A program made the position numbers and the translations under genes. 64,000 nucleotides of DNA from an uncultured Oscillospiraceae bacterium. Lineage in GTDB: Bacteria > Bacillota > Clostridia > Oscillospirales > Oscillospiraceae. The stretch spans positions 1-64,000 of the forward strand of contig CAKTPV010000007.1 in the NCBI GenBank assembly GCA_934591815.1. Reading direction: 5' to 3'. Positions 56,354-64,000 of this stretch are shown here, in pieces; within the stretch, counting starts at the first letter, position 1; every line of letters begins with the position of its first letter. A model generated the notes under the pieces. The model saw only the letters and a list, made by a program, of their open reading frames with translations, was not told the DNA's origin and made no database searches.

Positions 56354-59300
56354 TTATTCCAGCACCATCAGAAGCTCCTTGGCCTTGACGGGCTGCCCCT
56401 CCTTGACGCGGACGGTCTTCACCGTACCGGCGGCCCGGGCAGTGATGGCGGTCTCCATCTTCATAGCCTCGATGACGGCCAGCACCTGATCCTTCTCCAC
56501 ATGGTCGCCCTGCTTGACGGAGAGCTTGGACACCATGCCGGGGATGGACGTACCCACCTGCATGGGATCGGACTCGTCGGCCAGCGTGGCCTGCCGTGTC
56601 TCCTCGGAGGCGTGGGGGTCACGGACGGTGACCTCGCGGCGCATACCGTTCAGCTCGAACTGGACGTTGATGGTACCGTCGTTGTTGCGGTCGCCCAGAC
56701 CCAGATACTTGATGACCAGCGTCTTGCCGTCCTCGATGTTGATCTTGTTCGTCTCGCCCAGCGCCATGCCGTTGAAGAACACATGGCTGCCCATGCGGGT
56801 GATGTAGCCGTACTCCTTGCGGTGGCGGCAGAAATCCTCATAGACCTTGGGATACATGGCGTAGGAGATGAGATCCTTCTTCTCCGGGTCGTCGCGGAAC
56901 TGCTCCACCTCGTGGCGCAGCTTGTCGAAGTCCACGGGGGGCAGCAGCTTGCCGGGACGGCAGGTGATGGGCTCCTCGCCCTTGAGCACCACTCTTTGCA
57001 GCTCCTTCGGGAAGCCCCACGCGGGCTGGCCCATCATGCCCTTGAAGTAGGACACCACGGAATCGGGGAAGGCCAGTGCCTCGCCGCGGCGGACGATATT
57101 CTCCGGCGTCAGGTCGTTCTGCACCATGAAGATGGCCAGATCGCCCACCACCTTGGACGAGGGCGTGACCTTCACCGGGTCGCCCAGCATATCGTTGACG
57201 GTCTTGTACATCTCCTTGACCTCCTCGAACCGGTCGCCGAGGCCCAGAGACTCCACCTGCGGGCGGAGGTTGGTGTACTGACCGCCGGGGATCTCGTAGC
57301 GGTAGATGTCGGTGGTGGAGGACTTCAGGCCGTGGTCGAAGCTCTCGTACCGCAGGCGCACATCCGCCCAGTAGTTGCTCAGCTCCTGCACCCGGCGCAG
57401 GTCAAGGCCGGTGTCGCGCTCCGTGCCGTGGAGGGCGGCCACCACCGCGTCCAGAGACGGCTGGCTGGTGAGCCCCGCCATCGGCGCGCAGGCCACGTCC
57501 ACCACGTCCACGCCGGCCTCGGCAGCCAGCAGCAGCGCCGCCACCTGATTGCCGGTGGTATCGTGGGTGTGCAGGTGGATGGGCAGCCCCACCTCCTGCT
57601 TCAGGGTGGTCACCAGCTTCTTGGCGGCGTAGGGCTTCAGCAGGCCGGACATATCCTTGATGGCCAGCATATGAGCGCCCCGCTTTTCCAGCTCCTTGGC
57701 GAGGTTGACATAATATTTCAGGGTGTACTTGTCCTTCGTCTCGTCCAGAATATCGCCGGTGTAGCACATGGTGGCCTCCAGCAGCTTGTTCTGGCGGAGC
57801 ACCTCCTCCATGGCCACCTCCATGCCCGGCACCCAGTTCAGGGAGTCGAAGACACGGAACACGTCGATGCCGCGCTGGGCGGCCTCCTCCACGAAGGCGC
57901 GCACCAGATTGTCGGGATAGTTTGCGTAGCCCACCAGATTGGAGCCGCGCAGCAGCATCTGGAACGGGATGTTGGGGATCTTCTCCCGCAGCAGGCGCAG
58001 GCGCTCCCACGGGGACTCGTGGAGGAAGCGGTAGGCCACGTCGAAGGTGGCGCCGCCCCACATCTCCAGCGAGAAGCAGTCCCGCAGGATATCGGCCATG
58101 CCGTCGGCGCCCTTGACCATGTCGCGGGTACGCATACGGGTGGACAGCAGGCTCTGGTGGGCGTCCCGCATGGTGGTGTCGGTGAGCAGCAGCTTCTTCT
58201 GCCCCAGCACCCAGTTTTTCACCGCCTCGGGGCCCTCCGCATCCAAAAGCTGCTTGAGGCCGGGCCCCAGCGGCTCCTTGGCCTCCGGGAAGCGGGGGAT
58301 GTCGTACTGGTGGCGCTCAGCGTCGGGGTTGGCCACCTGAATTTCGGAGATATACCGCAGGACGCGGGTAGCACGGTCGCGGGAATCCATGATCTCGAAC
58401 AGCTCCGGCGTCTCGTCGATGAACTTGGTGTGGCACTGGCCGTTGACGAACACCGGGTGCGCCAGAATATTGGTGACGAAGGGGATGTTGGTCTTGACGC
58501 CCCGGACGCGCACCTCGTTGATGGCGCGGGCGGACTTGCGGCAGGCGGCGGCGAAGGTGCGGTCCCAGCTGGTGACCTTCACCAGCAGCGAGTCGTAGTA
58601 CGGAGAGATGACGGTGCCCACGCCCACGTTGCCGCCGTCCAGACGGACGCCGAAGCCGCCGGGGGAGTGATACGCCGTGACCTTGCCGTTGTCGGGGGCG
58701 AAGTTGTTGGAGGGATCCTCCGTGGTGACGCGGCACTGGATGGCGTAGCCGTCGATATGTACATCCTCCTGCTTCGTCAGACCGATCTCCGGGCAGCTCA
58801 GGGGATACCCGGCGGCGATGAGCAGCTGGGCGCGGACGATATCCACGCCGGTGACCATCTCCGTGACGGTATGCTCCACCTGAATGCGGGGGTTCATCTC
58901 AATAAAGTAGTAGTTCCCGGATTTGTCCACCAGGAACTCCACCGTACCGGCGCTGACATAGCGGACGGACTTGGCGATCTTCACCGCGTCACGGCGCAGC
59001 GCCTCCACCGTCTCCTCCGGTACCGACCACGCAGGGGCGAACTCCACCACCTTCTGATACCGGCGCTGGAGGGAGCAGTCACGCTCGCCCAGATGGTAGA
59101 CGTTGCCGTACTGATCGGCCAGGATCTGCACCTCGATGTGCTTGGGCTCCTCCAGATACTTCTCCATGAAGATGTCGCCGCAGCCGAAGGACTTCTCCGC
59201 CTCGCTGTGTACCAGCTCATAGGCGGTCTTGACCTCCTCCGGCCGGTCGCAGCGGCGCATACCGCGTCCGCCGCCGCCGGCAGCGGCCTTCAGGATGACG

Positions 59301-59776
59301 GGGAAGCCGAAGCTGACGGCCTTTTCCAGCGCGTCGTCGGCGTCCCGCAGCGGCTCGGTGCAGCCGGGGATGATGGGTACGCCGCACTGGATGGCGATCT
59401 CCTTGGCGCTGAGCTTATCGCCCATCTTCGCCAGCACATCGGCGGACGGGCCCACGAACAGGATGCCGTTTTCCTCGCACGCCCGGGCAAAATCGGCGTT
59501 CTCGGACAGAAAGCCGTAGCCGGGATGAATGGCGGTGACGCCCCGGCGGCGGGCAAGGCCGATGATGCCGGGAATGTCCAGATAGGCGCCCAGAGGCGAC
59601 TTCTTCTCACCCACCAGATACGCCTCGTCCGCCTTGGTGCGGAACAGCGAATAGGTATCCTCATTGGAATAGATGGCCACGGTGTGAAGCCCCAGATCGT
59701 GGCAGGCGCGGAAAATACGCACCGCGATCTCGCCCCGGTTGGCGACCAGTACCTTTTTAAGCTGTGTGATCTGCAT
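56354..59776 (-). CDS. pyc: Pyruvate carboxylase
   Basis: Biotin enzyme that makes oxaloacetate from pyruvate, CO2 and ATP. One 1140-residue chain holds all domains. The biotin carboxylase part at 1-450 has VANRGEIAVRIFRAC, KAAAGGGGRGMR and FIEMNPRIQVEH. The carboxyltransferase part at about 525-810 has LLTDTTMRDAHQSLL and HLHTHDTTGNQ. The PYC/OADA-like part follows, then the biotinyl lysine K1106 in EAMKM. Length matches single-chain bacterial pyc. The start ATG at 59776 follows GGAAGGAG. An XerD-like site lies within the carboxyltransferase region. It is monocistronic, with a TATAAT near 59830. Confidence 0.96.
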   Translation of the reverse strand: MQITQLKKVLVANRGEIAVRIFRACHDLGLHTVAIYSNEDTYSLFRTKADEAYLVGEKKSPLGAYLDIPGIIGLARRRGVTAIHPGYGFLSENADFARACEENGILFVGPSADVLAKMGDKLSAKEIAIQCGVPIIPGCTEPLRDADDALEKAVSFGFPVILKAAAGGGGRGMRRCDRPEEVKTAYELVHSEAEKSFGCGDIFMEKYLEEPKHIEVQILADQYGNVYHLGERDCSLQRRYQKVVEFAPAWSVPEETVEALRRDAVKIAKSVRYVSAGTVEFLVDKSGNYYFIEMNPRIQVEHTVTEMVTGVDIVRAQLLIAAGYPLSCPEIGLTKQEDVHIDGYAIQCRVTTEDPSNNFAPDNGKVTAYHSPGGFGVRLDGGNVGVGTVISPYYDSLLVKVTSWDRTFAAACRKSARAINEVRVRGVKTNIPFVTNILAHPVFVNGQCHTKFIDETPELFEIMDSRDRATRVLRYISEIQVANPDAERHQYDIPRFPEAKEPLGPGLKQLLDAEGPEAVKNWVLGQKKLLLTDTTMRDAHQSLLSTRMRTRDMVKGADGMADILRDCFSLEMWGGATFDVAYRFLHESPWERLRLLREKIPNIPFQMLLRGSNLVGYANYPDNLVRAFVEEAAQRGIDVFRVFDSLNWVPGMEVAMEEVLRQNKLLEATMCYTGDILDETKDKYTLKYYVNLAKELEKRGAHMLAIKDMSGLLKPYAAKKLVTTLKQEVGLPIHLHTHDTTGNQVAALLLAAEAGVDVVDVACAPMAGLTSQPSLDAVVAALHGTERDTGLDLRRVQELSNYWADVRLRYESFDHGLKSSTTDIYRYEIPGGQYTNLRPQVESLGLGDRFEEVKEMYKTVNDMLGDPVKVTPSSKVVGDLAIFMVQNDLTPENIVRRGEALAFPDSVVSYFKGMMGQPAWGFPKELQRVVLKGEEPITCRPGKLLPPVDFDKLRHEVEQFRDDPEKKDLISYAMYPKVYEDFCRHRKEYGYITRMGSHVFFNGMALGETNKINIEDGKTLVIKYLGLGDRNNDGTINVQFELNGMRREVTVRDPHASEETRQATLADESDPMQVGTSIPGMVSKLSVKQGDHVEKDQVLAVIEAMKMETAITARAAGTVKTVRVKEGQPVKAKELLMVLE
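57714..57723 (-). repeat. XerD-arm-like half-site 14, reversed (TTATGTCAAC)
   Basis: Inside pyc, coding strand, encoding Tyr-Val-Asn with TAT rather than the usual TAC. Weakest coding-bias evidence of the set. Confidence 0.45.
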
Positions 59777-59934
59777 AAGCCGGTCTCGCTCCTTCCTGCC
59801 GTGCCGCTGGCACGGTCTTGTTTTTCTCCATTATACACGGATAGATGGCTCTGCGCCAGACGGAAAATGTGTAGAAATGCACAGGTTTCCCGTCAGGAGA
59901 ATTTGGGACTTCTGCGAGGGGCGTGGACAAAGAG

Positions 59935-59963
59935 CGCCCGCCTGTCCATGACAGGCGGGCGCA
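59935..59963 (-). terminator. Intrinsic terminator of the DUF4430 gene
   Basis: A 13-bp perfect stem (GCGCCCGCCTGTC and complement) with a three-base loop, followed on the minus strand by TCTTTGTC. Confidence 0.78.
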
Positions 59964-59968
59964 GTGAT

Positions 59969-61444
59969 TCAGTTGGTCATGCCGCCGCCGACATCCTTGC
60001 CCAGATCGCAGGTGTAGACCCAGTGCAGCACATCACCGGAGCGCAGCCGATAGCGGGAGCAGCCGTAGTTGGGGAACCAGTCGTTGACGGTGTACATCCA
60101 CCCGGACAGGCTGCCGGCGTCGAACTCGTAGAGGTTGCCGATACCCTCGATATAGGCGCTGTTGTAGAGGGGCGTGAAGCTGGACTCCATGTGGATCTTA
60201 TTCTCCCGGCAGACCCGCTGGAGCACGTCAAAGGCGCTCTCCCCGGCGGCGAACGTGACCTGCGTCTCCGGCAGGAGCACGCCGTCCTCCGGCACCAGCG
60301 GCCGCTTGTTCTGCGCCAGCTTGTCCATGTTATCCAGCAGCACCTCGCAGGTGATGGAGATGGTGCAGGTGCAGTCGGCGGTATCGGCCACCTGTGCGTC
60401 CTCCGGCTCCACCGGCTGGGGCTTGCCCTCCGGCACCGGGTCGGTCTGGTAGCGATCCTGCTCCACGGCGGTCATGTCATATAAGCGGGACTGCCCCTTC
60501 GTAAAGCGCTGGCACGCCGCCAGCGCGTAGAATCCCTGCTCCGTGGCGATATTGTCCGGGGTGGTCTGCCCGGCGATGTGGCGGAAGCCGCCGCCCTCCA
60601 CCGCGAAGGACGCCACGGCGTCCGGCACCGAGGCGCCGTCCTTGACGAAGCGGCTGTCGGTGAGGGGGTCGATGCCCAGCGATGTCAACGCCACCAGCAC
60701 CTGCGCCGCGGACTCGCAATTCTCCGTACCCATGCTGGCAAAGCCGCCGCTGGGGAGCTGGGCGTCAGACAGCAGCGCCAGCGCCTCATCCACCGCCGCC
60801 TGCACCGCCGCCTCCCCCGTGTAGGGGGCCAGCGCCGTCAGCGTCATGGCGGTGATGTCCACGTCCATCGTGTCGCCCATCAGCGCCCAGCCGCCGTCGG
60901 TGCAGCGGGCGGACAGCAGCTCCGCCACCAGCGCGGCGCGGGTCACAGGCTCCGCGCCCGTTGTGGGCGCAGGGTCGGGATATGCGCCGCAGTCCAGCGC
61001 GATCAGCGCCCAGATAGGGCCGTTCAGTCCCTGACGGCGGAGGTATTCCATGTCGCCCAGCCCCGCCGTCAGATCCACGCCCGCCACATCGGCGGCGTTG
61101 TGTCCGGCGGCGGTGACGCCCAGGATCGTCCGGGAGTTCTCCGAGGACTTATTGGCGTTCAGCCGGTTCCCCTCCGCCTGCGCCGTGTATTCCACGACAG
61201 ACTCGTAGTAGACGGCGGCCGTCTCCCGCTCCAGCAGGCCGGCGGCGCGAAGCCCCACCACCGTCCAGTCGCCGTTCACAGGGCCGGCGGATGGGGCGTC
61301 CTGCGCCAGCAGGTACTCCCCGGTCTGCCGGAGGGCGGTCTGCCACGGGGCCTCCTCCCCGCCGGACGGCTGTGCGCCGCAGGCGGTGAGCAGCAGGCTC
61401 AGCAGCAGGATAAACGGCAGGATATACTTTTTCATGGTGGGCAT
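59969..61444 (-). CDS. Lipoprotein with terpene-cyclase-like repeats and DUF4430 domain
   Basis: Secreted 491-residue lipoprotein with signal ending LTAC (Cys22). Residues about 35-330 are an alpha-alpha toroid of the prenyltransferase/squalene-cyclase repeat kind (repeats such as DGGWAL and SGGFASM and GGGFRHI). Residues about 355-480 form a DUF4430 (transcobalamin-like) domain (FDVLQRVCRE, GSLSGWMYTVNDWFPNYG). The combination resembles cobalamin-binding intrinsic-factor-like proteins, but ligand binding here is unproven. ATG at 61444 follows AAGGAGG; the internal ATG three codons on is less well placed. Thirteen bases after the transglutaminase-like gene. Confidence 0.82.
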   Translation of the reverse strand: MPTMKKYILPFILLLSLLLTACGAQPSGGEEAPWQTALRQTGEYLLAQDAPSAGPVNGDWTVVGLRAAGLLERETAAVYYESVVEYTAQAEGNRLNANKSSENSRTILGVTAAGHNAADVAGVDLTAGLGDMEYLRRQGLNGPIWALIALDCGAYPDPAPTTGAEPVTRAALVAELLSARCTDGGWALMGDTMDVDITAMTLTALAPYTGEAAVQAAVDEALALLSDAQLPSGGFASMGTENCESAAQVLVALTSLGIDPLTDSRFVKDGASVPDAVASFAVEGGGFRHIAGQTTPDNIATEQGFYALAACQRFTKGQSRLYDMTAVEQDRYQTDPVPEGKPQPVEPEDAQVADTADCTCTISITCEVLLDNMDKLAQNKRPLVPEDGVLLPETQVTFAAGESAFDVLQRVCRENKIHMESSFTPLYNSAYIEGIGNLYEFDAGSLSGWMYTVNDWFPNYGCSRYRLRSGDVLHWVYTCDLGKDVGGGMTN

Positions 61445-61457
61445 GGACAGTTCCTCC

Positions 61458-63704
61458 TTACAGAAATTCCCTATATTTCAGCCGCAGTCTTTCGCCCAGT
61501 CCCGCACGGCGCCATGTCCGCGTCCAGACCTGCTCCAGCAAATCGAGGGCGCGGCGGCGCTGGGACTCGTCCATGGGTGCGGCGCGGAAGCGTGCCTGCT
61601 CCCACAGGGCGGCCACCGCCAGATACGATGCCCGCAGATCCTCGTCCAGATAGGGGGCGTAGTCGGCGGGGGCGCAGTTGGCGATGGGCATTCCCTTGGC
61701 GCGCAGCACGTCCACGGTGTAGCGGAAGATGGCGTCGATGGCGGTTGGAACGTGGGGATCGGCGAACCGCGCCTTGCGGCGGGCGGTCTTTTTCCGCTCC
61801 CATATGATCCAGCCGGCGAACAGGCACACCACGGCGGCGGTCAGCAGAATGGACAGCGTCAGCAGGATGGTCAGCCGGTGCTTGAGCCAGAACTCCCGCA
61901 GAGTCCGGCTCAGATCGCTGTCCGGCGCGTCCGGCTCCTCGCTGTTCTCCGTGTCCGGCGGCGCCTGTCCCACAAGGCCGGAGATATCCCGATAGCTCTC
62001 CGCCTGCTCCATAATGCTGAGGTAGGGCGGCGCCACCTCGAAGGGCAGCCAGCCCACGCCGTCCTGATAGTACTCCACCCATGTGTGGCCGCTCTGCCCG
62101 GTGAGGGTCAGGGGCTGTCCCGGCGTCATGGACGCGGCGGCATCCCTCGTCACCAGAAAGCCCTCCACACAGCGGGCGGGGATGCCGTAGTAGCGGAACA
62201 TCATGGCAGCCGCCGCCGCATATTGGGCGTCGCCGCCGGTCTGCGAACCGTCCAGAAAGTAGAGGATGGGGTCTGTACCGGCAGGCGGCGCAGACGCTGT
62301 CTCCGTATAGGTGGTGTAGGTGGTCAGGTAGAACAGGATGTTCTGCTTGGCGCGCTGGCAGTCGAAGTGGATCTGCCCCGGCTCCCTCTCCCAGCCGCTG
62401 AGCTTCTCCGCCAGGAAACGGCGGATATCGTCGGGAACATCCGTGTAGTGTTGATAGGCAAAGCGGTTGTAGGCGCTCTCCGCCTCCAGAAAGGCGGCGT
62501 TGGCGGCGGTGTCCTCCGCCAGAGACGCACCGATACGGCGGTACTTGGTGAGAAGGCCCCCGGTGGTGCGGATCATATAGGCCCGCTGTCCCCGAAGGCC
62601 GGGCGCGGACAGCGCCGCCTCCCCCACGGCATTTTCGTCAGGTATAGGTGTATCATACCGCAATTCATACGGCGCGTAAAGATATTTCGACGAGGCGCCG
62701 GTATTTTCCACCGTCATGGTGTTATCCGCCTCCGGCAGCTCCGGCACGGCGGCGTGTGCCGCCGCTGTCAGCTGGGTCAGGGGGCGGAAGCCGTTCTTGT
62801 GCAGCCAGTAGAATGTGTCAGCGCTGTCCGCCAGCGCGGAGCTGTCCAGCGTCGTCCAGCGGCCATTCGCATACGCCTCCCCCACAAAGCCCCGCAGATA
62901 GCAGGAGGCGGGGTCGGTCATGGTCACGGCGAGCATCGGCGTCTCCGTCCGGGCGGGCGCAGCGGCGGTCAGGTCGCCTCCCGGCAGACCGGCGGCGGCA
63001 TTACCCCCGTAGCGCAGGGCATCCACGCCTGCAAGGACGGCAGTTCTGCCATCGTCCAGCCACGCGGGATGGGCGGCGTCGCCGCTCCAGCCTCCCAGCA
63101 CCGTGACCGCCAGCAGTATCGCGGCGGCGGCGCGGCACCAGACGCGCAGGGCGGCAGCCCCCCTCCCGGTAAAGGCCAGAAGGTACAAAAGGAGCAGTGT
63201 CAGTGCCGCCAGCGCCATCCACCACAGGGGCGCGGCGGGCGCCAGCACCACGACCGCCGCCGCCAGCGGCAGCGCCGTCAGGCACAGAGGCAGATAATGG
63301 GGACGCAGGACACAGCGGGCGCTCCACACACCCCAGAGGGCGGCGGCCACTGTCAGCAGCGCCGTCAGCGCCCCGTTGTCCTCCGGTGCGGCAAATACGG
63401 GATAGATCCGGGGGAACACCTGCTGCCATGTGTGCAGCGCGGCATTCACCAGCGCAGCCAGCCCTCCGGCCAAGGCCTCGCCTGTCACCAGCAGCGCGGC
63501 GGCGCACAGGGCGACCCAGCACAGGGGCGGGAGCCACGGGCGGCGGCTGTTGGAAAAGGCCGTCACCGTCCCGGCGGACAGCAGGGCGGCCAGCAGGGGC
63601 AGCCATAGGGATACGGACAGCTCCAAAAGTCCCGTCAGCAGCAGTGGGAAGGATGCCGCCAGCAATGCGGCAGGCACGAAACGCCGAAAAGCATCAGAGC
63701 GCAA
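61458..63704 (-). CDS. Transglutaminase-like membrane protein without the usual catalytic cysteine
   Basis: A TgpA-like 748-residue protein: six to seven N-terminal helices (to about residue 205), an extracytoplasmic transglutaminase-like domain (about 340-565), one more helix near 640 and a cytoplasmic tail. The conserved position of the nucleophilic Cys (G-x-C-x-x-[FY]-A) reads GGDAQYA, so D492 replaces it. The histidine H540 in SGHTWVEYY and acidic E556 are kept. It may be inactive or a structural variant. The start is TTG at 63704, overlapping the DUF58-type stop, after AAGGAGGG. The neighbouring MoxR-DUF58-TgpA arrangement is typical. Confidence 0.85.
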   Translation of the reverse strand: MRSDAFRRFVPAALLAASFPLLLTGLLELSVSLWLPLLAALLSAGTVTAFSNSRRPWLPPLCWVALCAAALLVTGEALAGGLAALVNAALHTWQQVFPRIYPVFAAPEDNGALTALLTVAAALWGVWSARCVLRPHYLPLCLTALPLAAAVVVLAPAAPLWWMALAALTLLLLYLLAFTGRGAAALRVWCRAAAAILLAVTVLGGWSGDAAHPAWLDDGRTAVLAGVDALRYGGNAAAGLPGGDLTAAAPARTETPMLAVTMTDPASCYLRGFVGEAYANGRWTTLDSSALADSADTFYWLHKNGFRPLTQLTAAAHAAVPELPEADNTMTVENTGASSKYLYAPYELRYDTPIPDENAVGEAALSAPGLRGQRAYMIRTTGGLLTKYRRIGASLAEDTAANAAFLEAESAYNRFAYQHYTDVPDDIRRFLAEKLSGWEREPGQIHFDCQRAKQNILFYLTTYTTYTETASAPPAGTDPILYFLDGSQTGGDAQYAAAAAMMFRYYGIPARCVEGFLVTRDAAASMTPGQPLTLTGQSGHTWVEYYQDGVGWLPFEVAPPYLSIMEQAESYRDISGLVGQAPPDTENSEEPDAPDSDLSRTLREFWLKHRLTILLTLSILLTAAVVCLFAGWIIWERKKTARRKARFADPHVPTAIDAIFRYTVDVLRAKGMPIANCAPADYAPYLDEDLRASYLAVAALWEQARFRAAPMDESQRRRALDLLEQVWTRTWRRAGLGERLRLKYREFL

Positions 63705-64000
63705 CGGTCAGTCCCTCCTTTCCACGAAGCGCCGGCGGGGTGACGGTGCAGAACACCATGGCGGCGGACGGCTCCCCGGCGGGGCGCAGCGTCAGCACCA
63801 GCATCCGGGCGGCGTCGGCAGCCCGGCAGGACAGCAGGCGGGCAGGCACCTCCTCCGCTTCCACCTCTGTTTCGGCGGAGAGGATGTCCGGCAGCGCCTC
63901 TGTCAGCTCCTCCATGGAGGAGACGGCGCGGAAGGCCAATTCGCCGCCGGGACGATCCAGCCAAGCGATGCGGTGCGCCACGTCCTGTTGGCACAGGGCA
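63694..64000 (-). CDS. DUF58 family protein, C-terminal end (cut by window edge)
   Basis: Only the last 101 residues are in the window; the frame is open to the right edge. The sequence HRIAWLDRPGGELAFRAVSSMEELTEALPDIL fits the end of DUF58 proteins in sections. The assignment rests mostly on context, because DUF58 genes sit directly before TgpA-like transglutaminase genes and behind moxR ATPase genes. Its stop lies 11 bases inside the next gene, so the two are probably coupled. Function is unknown; a role in assembling or processing surface proteins is often proposed. Confidence 0.6.
   Translation of the reverse strand, partial: ALCQQDVAHRIAWLDRPGGELAFRAVSSMEELTEALPDILSAETEVEAEEVPARLLSCRAADAARMLVLTLRPAGEPSAAMVFCTVTPPALRGKEGLTVAL

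Noticed and set aside
56351..60484. A 1377-residue plus-strand open frame
   Set aside because: Antisense shadow of pyc and the DUF4430 gene, with no ribosome site or family resemblance.

Overview
The window looks like chromosome from a GC-rich, spore-forming clostridium, most probably the Oscillospiraceae (Oscillibacter, Dysosmobacter or Intestinimonas type). That is inferred from protein character and gene content: YtvI- and SpoVK-type sporulation proteins, UPF0735 and PFL/ACT proteins, a chorismate synthase/chorismate mutase fusion, compact operons with ATGA overlaps, and clear sigma-A promoters with 17-base spacing. No rRNA, CRISPR array, transposase, integrase or phage module is visible, so this is mostly core genome.

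Layout. 1-4.6 kb: tail of a 3D-domain cell-wall protein, a tRNA-dihydrouridine synthase, an unknown protein, a PLP lyase and a DMT transporter. 4.7-10.6 kb, minus strand: ogt, a Val-Asp-Phe-Gly tRNA operon with an unusual tail of repeated tRNA-Gly 3' ends, hslO, a methyltransferase, a YerC/TrpR-like regulator, a dicarboxylate/amino-acid symporter and an AraC regulator. 10.7-14.9 kb: an NlpC/P60 hydrolase, a complete amino-acid ABC transporter and a zinc-ribbon membrane protein. 15.1-19.5 kb: one operon of rpe, recR, an ApbE flavin transferase, a NusG-II protein, a Gx transporter and a SpoVK-like ATPase; the middle three resemble part of a flavin-based extracellular electron transfer locus. 19.6-23.8 kb, minus strand: mtaB, yfbR, an ACT protein, a PFL protein and a GNAT joined to a Lar-like zinc ribbon. 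23.9-28.2 kb: cysteine desulfurase, MATE, RlmA-type methyltransferase and GH25 lysozyme. 28.3-34.6 kb: queH with an F420-dehydrogenase-beta-like protein, a WYL regulator, a polysaccharide flippase and an ATP-grasp protein. 34.7-42.7 kb: hydantoinase, YtvI, a UPF0735 ACT protein, and ygfK-ssnA of anaerobic purine breakdown. 43.0-48.3 kb: a six-gene shikimate operon aroB-A-C(CM)-K-Q-E. 48.3-64 kb, almost entirely minus strand: trkA and yihY, two YhgE/Pip proteins, pyruvate carboxylase, a DUF4430 lipoprotein, a transglutaminase-like protein and the end of a DUF58 protein.

The most unusual signal is not a gene. An AT-rich 10-13-mer, TTATGT(A/C)AAC(TTG), occurs about fourteen times where roughly 0.1 would be expected by chance. 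It lies in intergenic DNA and also inside genes, where it forces rare TTA and TGT codons. It matches the XerD-binding arm of Firmicutes dif sites. All eleven copies left of 47.1 kb read on the plus strand and all three right of 48.2 kb read on the minus strand. I infer that the window is in the replication-terminus region, that these are XerD half-sites like those reported to unload SMC in Bacillus, and that the replichores may meet near 47-48 kb. The change to nearly all minus-strand genes at the same place agrees with this.
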